Shown one piece after another: positions 25,078-32,600 of a DNA stretch of 52,000 nucleotides; within the stretch, counting starts at the first letter, position 1; each line of letters starts with the position of its first letter. The notes under the pieces were generated by a model that saw only the letters and a list, made by a program, of their open reading frames with translations, searched no databases and had not been told where the DNA came from. The stretch spans positions 1 through 52,000 of the forward strand of contig DIBR01000012.1 of the NCBI GenBank assembly GCA_002415025.1, given 5' to 3'. The stretch is from Spongiibacteraceae bacterium UBA5047 (GTDB lineage: Bacteria; Pseudomonadota; Gammaproteobacteria; Pseudomonadales; Spongiibacteraceae). The position numbers and the translations under genes are program-made.

Positions 25078-25113
25078 CCAATGCCGGAAACGCTGCGCTT
25101 ATTCCGGCCTACA
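25078..25113 (-). repeat. REP-like hairpin, family B copy 2
   Basis: Stem CCGGAA/TTCCGG, constant loop TAAGCGCAGCGT, GTAG at the 5' end on the minus strand. All 36 bases are identical to the inverted copy at 44414-44449. Confidence 0.75.
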
Positions 25114-25124
25114 GTGCTAGTCGG

Positions 25125-25148
25125 TTCGCCTGCTGGGCAGGCTCCAAC
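25125..25148 (-). repeat. REP-like hairpin, family A copy 3
   Basis: Minus-strand GTTGGAGCCTGCCCAGCAGG then CGAA; stem GCCTGC/GCAGGC with loop CCA. Confidence 0.6.
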
Positions 25149-25156
25149 AGACGAAT

Positions 25157-25181
25157 TGTAGGAGCCTGCCTTGCAGGCGAA
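25157..25181 (+). repeat. REP-like hairpin, family A copy 4
   Basis: TGTAGGAGCCTGCCTTGCAG then GCGAA; stem GCCTGC/GCAGGC, loop CTT. Inverted relative to copy 3, 8 bp away. Confidence 0.7.
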
Positions 25182-25204
25182 TATTCTCGGAGGGCCTTGC
25201 CAAA

Positions 25205-25223
25205 CAACATAGAATCTCCCACA
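25205..25223 (-). repeat. 19-mer repeat, family C copy 2
   Basis: Minus strand TGTGGGAGATTCTATGTTG, identical to the copies at 43235 and 43375. Confidence 0.7.
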
Positions 25224-25251
25224 AGCCGCGCTGGCCGTGAGGCGAGATGCC

Positions 25252-26229
25252 CTAGCGCAGGAATTTAAGGTATTTGCCCACGCCGGAGCTTTCCATCTGC
25301 TCCTCGATGACCGCGCGGGTAATCAGGGGGTAGCCTTTCTCCTCAGCAAAATCTTCTATATTGCCCACCGCAAACCCACGTACAAAACGCGGCGATCTGG
25401 CCACCAGCTCAACGGCCTCCACTTCCCAATCCATACTGATTTTCAGGCCCTTTTCTTTTGCCAGACGGGTCGCCTCGTCATTGCTGCGCACCGCCGCCTT
25501 GGCTTCCTTGGCACGTTGGCGACTCCAGTATTCGGAATCGTCCGGGCGGGTAGCCTCATAGATGCCTTTAACATCTGGCATCTCACCCAATATCTTGAGC
25601 AGATTGTCGGCCCAGCGCATGGGAATGATCACAAACAGCTCTTCAGGCTTGAGCTTGTTATTCATACGCCCACCCATATCACCCGGGGTGAGCACAACAT
25701 TCTCTTCAAACCAGGGGCTAACAAACAAGTCAGTACAAAACGAACCGCCGGCCGCCGAGCCGGGCTGCACACCATCTTCAACCGCGCGCGCTGCCGCTAT
25801 CTGGCAGGCCCAGGCCGGTGTGCACACCACCGCCATCCAGTTAATCTCCACACCCTCGGGCACTTTATCCAGTGGCGCAGTGCCAATAGCGCGCACGGTG
25901 CCCTGTGGCAGTACAAATTTACCCGAGTTAAGGGCATGGGCGGCATCAAGGTTGTAGGCGGGAATGTAGTCGGTGAGTATGCGGCCCGAGCGAATCTGCT
26001 CGTTGCCCTCATGCACGCCGGTAATAAAGGCGCCGTGTACACAGTCCTGATGCTCGCGATCAAAATACGCCAACGTGCCGTCGTCCATCGCGTGGCGAAG
26101 TATCTGGCAGGGGTCTACTTTCAAACCCTGATACTGGGGCGGTATTTCCTTTTCAAACAGGCTTACTGCCACGGGGTTACCCCGGATTTTACCCTCCAGT
26201 ACTGCACATATTGCTTTGATATCAGGCAT
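25252..26229 (-). CDS. DUF169 protein with C-terminal PCP_red-like domain
   Basis: A 325-residue protein. The N-terminal ~220 residues have the DUF169 (COG2043) look: a CEXX-free core with GNPVAVSLFEKEIPPQYQ, CQILRHAMDDG, and several cysteines (e.g. SFCTDLF). The C-terminal ~50 residues (VEAVELVARSPRFVRGFAVGNIEDFAEEKGYPLI) match the PCP_red domain known from the BchB/ChlB subunit of dark protochlorophyllide reductase, with the conserved P-x-FVRG and IE-x-FA-x-x-x-G pattern. No other tetrapyrrole-reductase gene is nearby, so chlorophyll synthesis is not implied. A strong AGGAGG lies 5 bases before the ATG. It is third in a run behind the TonB receptor and DUF1838 genes. Molecular function unknown. 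Confidence 0.68.
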   Translation of the reverse strand: MPDIKAICAVLEGKIRGNPVAVSLFEKEIPPQYQGLKVDPCQILRHAMDDGTLAYFDREHQDCVHGAFITGVHEGNEQIRSGRILTDYIPAYNLDAAHALNSGKFVLPQGTVRAIGTAPLDKVPEGVEINWMAVVCTPAWACQIAAARAVEDGVQPGSAAGGSFCTDLFVSPWFEENVVLTPGDMGGRMNNKLKPEELFVIIPMRWADNLLKILGEMPDVKGIYEATRPDDSEYWSRQRAKEAKAAVRSNDEATRLAKEKGLKISMDWEVEAVELVARSPRFVRGFAVGNIEDFAEEKGYPLITRAVIEEQMESSGVGKYLKFLR

Positions 26230-26255
26230 GTTGCCTCCTGCGTTCAGGGCTGAGG

Positions 26256-27218
26256 TTAGGACGGCACATCAACTTCGGGAGGTACATCGCGCGCATAGGC
26301 CTCCCAGGTACCGATCGGAAAGCCGTCATCCCAGTCATTGGCCGGCTCCAGAAATTCGGGATAGTGTTTTTCGGTGTAGGCGACAACCTTGCGTGGCACA
26401 TCATCAAAGCCGCGTGTGCTTTTATGCGAGTGCATGCGCCCGAACAACACGCCCTCCACCCCGCTTTGCCCCATACGCATCCACGGCCACCAGGGCGACA
26501 GACGCGAGAAGCCGCATTGATAATCCACGGATGCAACGCCGCGATCCTGCAGCGCTGCGGTCTCCACGCTAAAGGTAAAATGCTCGGAGGGATTGATAAA
26601 TTCACCCGTGGAGGCCTTCGGCCACCGCTGCGGCGTCACCGGGTTGCGATAGCGGTGAGTGTAGTCCCAGGACAAGAGCGTGCGCTCACCGCAATGCTCC
26701 CACGGCAGTATAAACGGCACGCTGCCGTCTTCATTGACGATAGCCGTCGCTTCATTCATCAGGGTTGGTGAGTCAGCGCCGTCGCCAAAATCAAAGCGCG
26801 GCATCTCCGCGCCCAGTTCACCCCGAATCCGGTCGTTCAAGAAGTTGAATGGCTTGACGGTTTCGTTGGTAAAAGGGTTGTGCCATTCATCCAGAATATC
26901 GCCGGTGCGCGGGTCGCTGAAATAGCCCACCTCCTTACCACGCAAACGCACATGACCATTGGCTTCAAGCCGCGATTCGAAAATACCAAAACCGCAGTAA
27001 CCAAAAAGCGGCTGCAGGCGCTGATTGCCAATCATGGCGAACATCAAACCATGAAACGCACCCACCACCGGCGCCTCGTAACCGGCCCACACCTTGCCGA
27101 AGGCATAGAGGTTGTCGTAAGGGTTGGTAAAATCCAGGGCGCTCTGTACAGGCGGCTGGCTGGTCGAGCCGCCTGCGGCTGAAAAGGTTTGGCGAATATA
27201 GTCGGGGGTCAGGCTCAT
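26256..27218 (-). CDS. DUF1838 family protein
   Basis: A 320-residue protein resembling DUF1838. A Trp/Tyr-rich core includes NPYDNLYAFGKVWAGYE, EWHNPFTNETVKPFNFLNDRI, and later SWDYTHRYRNPVTPQRWP and GFSRLSPWWPWMRMGQSGVEG. No signal peptide or membrane helix is visible, so it should be cytosolic. The family has no established function and is found beside catabolic and TonB-receptor genes. Its ATG follows the stop of the TonB receptor by 3 bp, indicating coupled translation and a shared job. Confidence 0.72.
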   Translation of the reverse strand: MSLTPDYIRQTFSAAGGSTSQPPVQSALDFTNPYDNLYAFGKVWAGYEAPVVGAFHGLMFAMIGNQRLQPLFGYCGFGIFESRLEANGHVRLRGKEVGYFSDPRTGDILDEWHNPFTNETVKPFNFLNDRIRGELGAEMPRFDFGDGADSPTLMNEATAIVNEDGSVPFILPWEHCGERTLLSWDYTHRYRNPVTPQRWPKASTGEFINPSEHFTFSVETAALQDRGVASVDYQCGFSRLSPWWPWMRMGQSGVEGVLFGRMHSHKSTRGFDDVPRKVVAYTEKHYPEFLEPANDWDDGFPIGTWEAYARDVPPEVDVPS

Positions 27219-27221
27219 AAC

Positions 27222-29864
27222 TTACAGGCTGTATTTCAGGGTTGCGCCGTATGACGGCCCCGGCAGTTTGCTCACCAGATACTGATTGAAAATGGTGATA
27301 TAGAAGGAGTAAGCCACCACGTCCTCATCGAGAATATTCTTGCCCCAGAGGTTAAGCGTCCAGCGGTCGTCAGGGCTGGTAAAATTCAGCGAGGCATTCG
27401 TCACCGTGCGCTCCGGAATTGTGGTGACGTTCAGCGGTGTAACAAACTGCTTCGATTGATAGTTCGCATCCAGCCGTGCATTCATGCCCCAACCTGCCGA
27501 CAGGGGCATATTCAAGTTCAAGCCTATACTCACCTGCTGCTTTGAACTGCGCGGCATCTGGCTGCCCCCCACGTCACCGTCTACCGGACACACGTTCGCG
27601 GCGGCACAATCAATGCGATTGCGTGCTGGTGAGTAAATAACACCGTCTTTGTAGCTGGCGTCATTGTAGGTGTAGCCGGCATCCACACTGACATACTGGT
27701 TGGCGTTATACATCAGCTCCATTTCCAGCCCGTAGCTGGTAGCGTCCCCGATATTTGCAATGAGGTCACTGCTCGACAAGGAGGCCGTTACCGGCGGCTG
27801 TGATCCCTGCAAGTCGCGCCAGTCTATGTAAAACAGCGCTCCGTTTAAAATCAGGCTATTCGCCAGAAAGCTGTTTTTAGAACCCAGTTCCAGACTGTAA
27901 CTCTCTGAGACTTTGTAAGTCAGTTGCGATGCCGCTTCGGCATTGTTAAAACCGCCGGTTTTCAAGCCGCGCGCCAAGGCCAGAAACAGCTTTTGATCGT
28001 CGTTCATCTGGTAATCCAGCGTGACCCTGGGGGTGAAGTAGCGAAAGGTCTTTTTATCGCGCGGCACAATAATGCCATCAACCAGGGTGGTTTGATCCGG
28101 TCGGCTATTGCCATTGCCGTTTGCGCTGTCTGGCGGCAGCGGCAGGATAGGGTCCTGCACGGCGGTATAGGTGAAAGTTTGCCCGTCGGCAATCGCAAAA
28201 GAATCCGTCAGGCGCGTAACGCTTTTCTGTTCAATGCTGTAGCGCCCTTCAAACGTTCCGGCGAAACGCTCGTTAAAGTCTATCGTCACAGACGCAAACA
28301 ATGCGCTGATTTTGTCTTCAAATTCCGACAGCTCACCTTTTGCCACCGCATGCTGGCGGCTACCCTGATCCCATACCACCGGCGCGGTCGCCGTGGCTTC
28401 GGTCAGAATGGGCGATGGCGCTGACGTTGGCGTATTGCAATTTTCGATATTCTGCGGCGTATCGGCGTTGCAGAGCGTATTCAAAAACAATTGTACCCAC
28501 TCGGTATCTTCCACCACCGAGTAATACGCGCCACCGCTAACCCGGGTGCGTTCACTCATCGTCCAGTCAAAACGCAGCTCGTTAGAGAATGTTGTGACGT
28601 CTACATTCGGCCGGCCACTAAAAGAGTTGATGCGCGTGATGCCGTTTTCACCACCCAGCAACGACAGGGGAATATTGGTGGCTATACGCTGCCCTAGGGT
28701 TGGATCTTCACCACCGGGGCCGCCGGTGGTTTCAGAAAAATGCTCGGCGTAGCCAAACAGATAGTGCGCACTGAGGTTCTCGTTGAGGCTCCAGTCTGCG
28801 GCAAAGGTATAAAAATCCGTGTCGGTCAGCGCTCCCATTCCGCGCGGGTCGATAACGATGCCGGGAACTGTACGAAAGGTAACGTCAGAGGCTTCGTTCG
28901 GCAGCTCGCCACAAAACAGGGTATTGCCCGACACCATCTGGTTGCCGCTGATATCGGGCTGCGTAGAGAAATTACAATTGAGGTCGTTTTCTGCCTCGGT
29001 GCGCAAACCAAACCCTGCCGCCCCGACACCGGAAATCATGTAACCCGGCTGCGTTTCCCGTTCGGCTTCACTGCGGTAATAACCAAAGCGCAGCGCAAGG
29101 TCGTCACTGGCCTGAAAGCTCAGGGCAATATTGATCGCCTTATCTTCCCAGCCCCCCAACCGACCGCGCGTGTTCGGCCCGCTCGGGTTGGCATCTGCCA
29201 CAGGGTGATCGTTTTTGGTATGACCATCATAGCTGCTCTGACCGTAGCCCGCGCGCAGCAGCAAGCGACCGTCGTCGGTCAACGGGCCGCTCAGTGCCAG
29301 TCGAAAGTCCTCGCGCTCATCGCTGCCTGCGGTCAGCGACACATAGCCACTCAACTCCTCGCTGGGCGCCTGCGGAATATAGTTCACCGCCCCTGCAAAA
29401 GCATTGCGTCCGTACAACGCATTTTGCGGCCCCTTGACGACCTCGACCCGTTGCATATCAATCAAGCCGATGTTGAGCATGCTCTGGCGCGGCATATACA
29501 CGCCGTCCATAAAAAACGAGACATTTTGCACGCGCGCAATAGTGAACTGTGGTGCCAGACCGCGAATAACGGCATTACTGTGGTGCCCGGACGTAATACT
29601 GCCGTCGAAGGTAAAGCCCGGCGTCGCGGCCGCAATATCCTCCATGCCCACATAGCCACGCTGCGCCATATCCTGGGCAGTGAAAGGCGTAATCGACACC
29701 GGAACGTCCTGAAGTGATTCCTGCCGCTTGCGCGCAGTAACAACCACTTCCTCTATGGCGCGATTGGCCTCGGTACGCTTTATCGAGCTACTGGTCTGCT
29801 GGGCGTAGCCTGCGACACTCATTGTCAGCAGAACAGCCGGCAGCACATAAAAAGACAGCTTCAT
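27222..29864 (-). CDS. TonB-dependent outer-membrane receptor
   Basis: An 880-residue receptor. A signal peptide (MKLSFYVLPAVLLTMSVAGYAQ) is followed by a TonB-box-like segment (EEVVVTARKR, with SLQDVPVSITPFTAQ), the plug domain (IRGLAPQF, GVYMPRQSM, RVEVVKGPQNALYGRNAFAGAVN) and a 22-strand barrel ending in aromatic KYSL. This is the large receptor type used for glycans, aromatic compounds or terpenoids rather than classic siderophores, although substrate is not determined. The ATG at 29862-29864 has GGAGG seven bases upstream; the ATG two codons earlier overlaps that sequence too closely. It precedes DUF1838 and DUF169-PCP_red in one run. Confidence 0.93.
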   Translation of the reverse strand: MKLSFYVLPAVLLTMSVAGYAQQTSSSIKRTEANRAIEEVVVTARKRQESLQDVPVSITPFTAQDMAQRGYVGMEDIAAATPGFTFDGSITSGHHSNAVIRGLAPQFTIARVQNVSFFMDGVYMPRQSMLNIGLIDMQRVEVVKGPQNALYGRNAFAGAVNYIPQAPSEELSGYVSLTAGSDEREDFRLALSGPLTDDGRLLLRAGYGQSSYDGHTKNDHPVADANPSGPNTRGRLGGWEDKAINIALSFQASDDLALRFGYYRSEAERETQPGYMISGVGAAGFGLRTEAENDLNCNFSTQPDISGNQMVSGNTLFCGELPNEASDVTFRTVPGIVIDPRGMGALTDTDFYTFAADWSLNENLSAHYLFGYAEHFSETTGGPGGEDPTLGQRIATNIPLSLLGGENGITRINSFSGRPNVDVTTFSNELRFDWTMSERTRVSGGAYYSVVEDTEWVQLFLNTLCNADTPQNIENCNTPTSAPSPILTEATATAPVVWDQGSRQHAVAKGELSEFEDKISALFASVTIDFNERFAGTFEGRYSIEQKSVTRLTDSFAIADGQTFTYTAVQDPILPLPPDSANGNGNSRPDQTTLVDGIIVPRDKKTFRYFTPRVTLDYQMNDDQKLFLALARGLKTGGFNNAEAASQLTYKVSESYSLELGSKNSFLANSLILNGALFYIDWRDLQGSQPPVTASLSSSDLIANIGDATSYGLEMELMYNANQYVSVDAGYTYNDASYKDGVIYSPARNRIDCAAANVCPVDGDVGGSQMPRSSKQQVSIGLNLNMPLSAGWGMNARLDANYQSKQFVTPLNVTTIPERTVTNASLNFTSPDDRWTLNLWGKNILDEDVVAYSFYITIFNQYLVSKLPGPSYGATLKYSL

Positions 29865-29936
29865 AGACATTCCTCCGCATTCGCGGCTTGTTATTATTAT
29901 GAGCGGGCTACCCGGACAGCCCGCTGCGTAGCGGCG

Positions 29937-30752
29937 CTAGTAGGGCGCGCCGATTGCTCGCAGGTGAGGATCATTCTCCGGATCCTCTGAGACATACCCA
30001 CCGCCATGCACCAATCCAAAAACGAAGGGATGGCGTCTGGCAGGCGGCGTGGGTTCCTTGCTCCAGGGGGCAGGCATTCGCATGGCGAAAGAACAACCCG
30101 TGAGGGCCAGTGCCTGCAAGGCAATAAATATCCAGTAGGCGTCGTAGACCGCAAAGTAAATCAGGCACAGCGTAACGTTGGGAATATGCGTGCAGGGTAC
30201 CTTCCACTTGATGGTCCACGGAGTATCGTGCTCGGGCGCGATATACACATCCCAGTACAAGTCCTGCCAGAGATACTGCCAAAGCGAGATCAGTGTGTAG
30301 GCCAGCAAAAATACCGCCCACATCGGCCAGTCGGGCGTAATATTAAGCGACAGGTGCCAAAACCCCAGAAAGCACAGGGGATAACTCACGCCCCATACCA
30401 GACCAAAGAACAGTTGCGCGGGAATATCGAGTTTGCGGCCAAAGCGGAGCGTCCACTTAGCCCAGATACCCCAGTAGGCAATCAGCACAAATACTGTAAG
30501 CGCCGCCGTTATCGGCAGGAAATAACGGCTCGTCCCGGCGGCAGCCGGAATCACTGGCGAGGCCAACAGCGACGCCGTTGCCCCGGTTAACCAGGCAAAC
30601 AAAAAACAGCAGCCGAAATAGATAAAAGCCCGCAGCCATGCAGCCACCGGCGAAAACACCTCGGCCGGGTGGCGCCGGAAGCGCGCGATATACAGCACCA
30701 GCATGACAGCGGTGACAACTGCGATGCCCGCGTGGATCGAATCATTCGTCAA
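29937..30752 (-). CDS. Polytopic membrane protein, family not recognised
   Basis: A 271-residue protein with about six hydrophobic segments: residues 8-22, 38-64, 78-98, 113-133, 140-160 and 200-225. Between segments are Trp/Tyr-rich stretches (SLWQYLWQDLYWDVYIAPEHDTPWTIKWKVP). The final ~45 residues are soluble, with HGGGYVSEDPENDPH. The start is TTG (LTNDSIHAG read as Met), with AGAGG about 8 bases upstream. No catalytic motif is recognised, but the acidic and His residues in the loops could form a site. It lies 72 bp upstream of the TonB receptor on the same strand and is divergent from the amidohydrolase, so it is probably the first gene of the run. Confidence 0.6.
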   Translation of the reverse strand: MTNDSIHAGIAVVTAVMLVLYIARFRRHPAEVFSPVAAWLRAFIYFGCCFLFAWLTGATASLLASPVIPAAAGTSRYFLPITAALTVFVLIAYWGIWAKWTLRFGRKLDIPAQLFFGLVWGVSYPLCFLGFWHLSLNITPDWPMWAVFLLAYTLISLWQYLWQDLYWDVYIAPEHDTPWTIKWKVPCTHIPNVTLCLIYFAVYDAYWIFIALQALALTGCSFAMRMPAPWSKEPTPPARRHPFVFGLVHGGGYVSEDPENDPHLRAIGAPY

Positions 30753-30990
30753 GCTCGATACCTCTTCACCATAGCTCCGGCGCCCACTGCTATTATTGTT
30801 ATATCAATGTAGCTTATTAGAGTGGCCCCGGCGCTGCAAGGGCTTTATTGCCGCCCCGCCCTACCTCTTGAAATCGCTCAAAATTGCCACTGAATGTTGA
30901 CCGAAAGCCCCATCGCCGAACGTTTCCATAGGGCTTATGCTATCAACCTGCGACCAAAACCTTTCGACAGACCGCTATTTGGAGTGAGCC

Positions 30991-32187
30991 ATGAGCGAAC
31001 TAGGCTATCGTCCGTTTGACTGCGACAACCACTACTATGAGGCCGAAGACGCCTTCACCCGCCACGTGCCCAAGAACATGCGGGCACGCTGTGTGCAGTG
31101 GGCCGAAATCGAGGGCCGCAAACGCCATATCGTCGGCGGCAAAGTGTCCTATGCAGTCACCAACCCTACCTGGGACCCCATCGCCAAGCCCGGCTCAATT
31201 TCCGACTTTCTGCGCGGCAACCCCAACAAGCTCAAACCCGAAGAACTGATGAGCGACCCCGAGCCGCTGCCCGCCTGCTATATCAATCGCGACGCGCGTA
31301 TTGCAACGCTGGACGAGCAAGGACTGGACGCCATGTGGCTGTTCCCGACCCTGGGCGTACTCTATGAAGAGTTGCTGAAAGACGACCTTGATGCGGTGAA
31401 AACCCAGTTTCGCGCCTTCAACCGCTGGCTCGAGGAAGACTGGGGCTGCAACTACCAGAACCGTATTTTTGCCTCGCCCTATATCTCGCTGGCCGATGTG
31501 GATTTTGCCTGCGAAGAACTGGAATGGGCCTTGAAACAAGGCGCGCGCACGGTGTGCATGCGCCCCGCCGCCGTGTGGACCAAACAAGGGCCACTGTCGC
31601 CCTCGCACCCCATGTTTGACCCTTTCTGGTCGCGCGTGAATGAGGCCGGCATAACCGTTGTAGTGCACGCTGCCGATTCCGGTTACACCACCCACGGCTA
31701 CGTGCAGGACGGCTTCAGCAGCGGCGGTTCAAGCGCCTTTGCCTCGTGGGCGCCGAACATCAAACACTTCAATATCGAGCGTGCGGCTTACGACTTTCTG
31801 GTAACGCTGTGTTACGAAAAACTGTTCGAACGCTTCCCCAACCTGCGCATCGCCTCCATCGAAAACGGCGCGGAGTTTCTGCCCGACCTGGTGCGCAAGC
31901 TCAAGCAGTCACGCGATCGTATGGCCACCATGGGCTATTACAAGGAAGACCCGATTGAGCTCTTCAAAAACCACGTCTGGATCAACCCGTTCTGGGAAGA
32001 CGATGTGTACGAAGTGGAAGAGATCATGGGGGCAGATCGCGTGATCTTCGGCTCCGACTGGCCGCATATTGAAGGCATGCCAACACCGCTGGATTACGTG
32101 CCGGAACTGTCGAAATTTGATGACGCAAAGAAAAAGAAAATTCTGCGCGATAACGTAGTTGAGCTGAACGAACTAAAGCCGCTATAG
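30991..32187 (+). CDS. Amidohydrolase family protein (Amidohydro_2, ACMSD-like)
   Basis: A 398-residue TIM-barrel enzyme of the amidohydrolase_2 group, which includes metal-dependent decarboxylases of aromatic acids (ACMSD, gamma-resorcylate and 5-carboxyvanillate decarboxylases). The first metal motif is an atypical DCDNHYYE (residues 9-16) instead of HxH. Later a barrel strand gives TVVVHAADSGYT, and the C-terminal part has the conserved FGSDWPHIEGMP with the metal-ligand Asp. GGAG lies 6 bases before the ATG. Divergent from the membrane-protein/receptor run across 238 bp and upstream of a second TonB receptor, it may act on the compound those receptors import (inference). Reaction type, hydrolysis or decarboxylation, is not decided. 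Confidence 0.85.
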   Translation: MSELGYRPFDCDNHYYEAEDAFTRHVPKNMRARCVQWAEIEGRKRHIVGGKVSYAVTNPTWDPIAKPGSISDFLRGNPNKLKPEELMSDPEPLPACYINRDARIATLDEQGLDAMWLFPTLGVLYEELLKDDLDAVKTQFRAFNRWLEEDWGCNYQNRIFASPYISLADVDFACEELEWALKQGARTVCMRPAAVWTKQGPLSPSHPMFDPFWSRVNEAGITVVVHAADSGYTTHGYVQDGFSSGGSSAFASWAPNIKHFNIERAAYDFLVTLCYEKLFERFPNLRIASIENGAEFLPDLVRKLKQSRDRMATMGYYKEDPIELFKNHVWINPFWEDDVYEVEEIMGADRVIFGSDWPHIEGMPTPLDYVPELSKFDDAKKKKILRDNVVELNELKPL

Positions 32188-32190
32188 CAC

Positions 32191-32224
32191 GGCTGCGTCC
32201 GCGAATCATTTTGCGGGCGCAGCC
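32191..32224 (+). terminator. Hairpin after the amidohydrolase gene
   Basis: Twelve-base arms (GGCTGCGTCCGC / GCGGGCGCAGCC) with one G-T wobble and a 10-base loop, 3 bp past the stop codon. No T-run follows, so termination efficiency is uncertain. Confidence 0.45.
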
Positions 32225-32339
32225 ATCTCGCGGCAATTATTCACCCACTATATTCCCGATATAAGGAAGAAGTTGTACGAGCGAACGTCAGTCCGACAAC
32301 GACCTTCCCAACCCCCTGAAAGCCACTAAAACCGGACAC

Positions 32340-32358
32340 TGTGCGCAAACTTCGCACA
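32340..32358. promoter_or_regulatory. Inverted repeat TGTGCG-N7-CGCACA, possible operator
   Basis: Exact six-base arms about 240 bp before the receptor start codon. The size fits a dimeric regulator site; no regulator gene is adjacent. It could also be chance. Confidence 0.25.
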
Positions 32359-32600
32359 ACTAACGCCCCATTAATGTCGCAACAACCTGACATCCCATGT
32401 CCTGTTAATCGGGTAGAGGGTGCTTGATATTATATGGGCGCCACGCTCTACAAAAATATCTAAACCATTGTTTTAGTTCGGAAATCCCTTATACCACCCC
32501 CTCCATACTTCCCGCACTCTAACGGATTGTGGGAGTCGCTTACTGGCGAGTCCTGTCACTGGGAAAAGCCACCTGTGCAAAACACATGGAGCGACAAACA

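Larger units (their letters stand above)
24920..25251. repeat. Repeat-rich intergenic region, no gene
   Basis: A 332-bp spacer with no credible ORF. It holds family B copy 2 (25078-25113, minus), family A copies 3 (25125-25148, minus) and 4 (25157-25181, plus) as an inverted pair, and family C copy 2 (25205-25223, minus). A degraded family A remnant is visible at about 24987-25019. It also contains the promoter region of the acyltransferase gene. Confidence 0.7.
32188..32600. other. 413-bp intergenic region upstream of the second TonB receptor
   Basis: No credible gene. It contains the hairpin at 32191-32224, the inverted repeat at 32340-32358, and an AT-rich stretch around 32430-32480 likely to hold the receptor promoter. 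No clear -35/-10 pair could be fixed by eye. Confidence 0.5.

Noticed and set aside
25252..26229. Chlorophyll or bacteriochlorophyll synthesis, suggested by the PCP_red domain
   Set aside because: No BchN/ChlN/BchL gene or other pathway member is present, and the rest of the protein is DUF169-like.
25237..26253. A 338-codon plus-strand frame across the DUF169 gene
   Set aside because: The minus-strand gene has a strong AGGAGG start and recognisable domains; the plus frame has no ribosome-binding site or motif.
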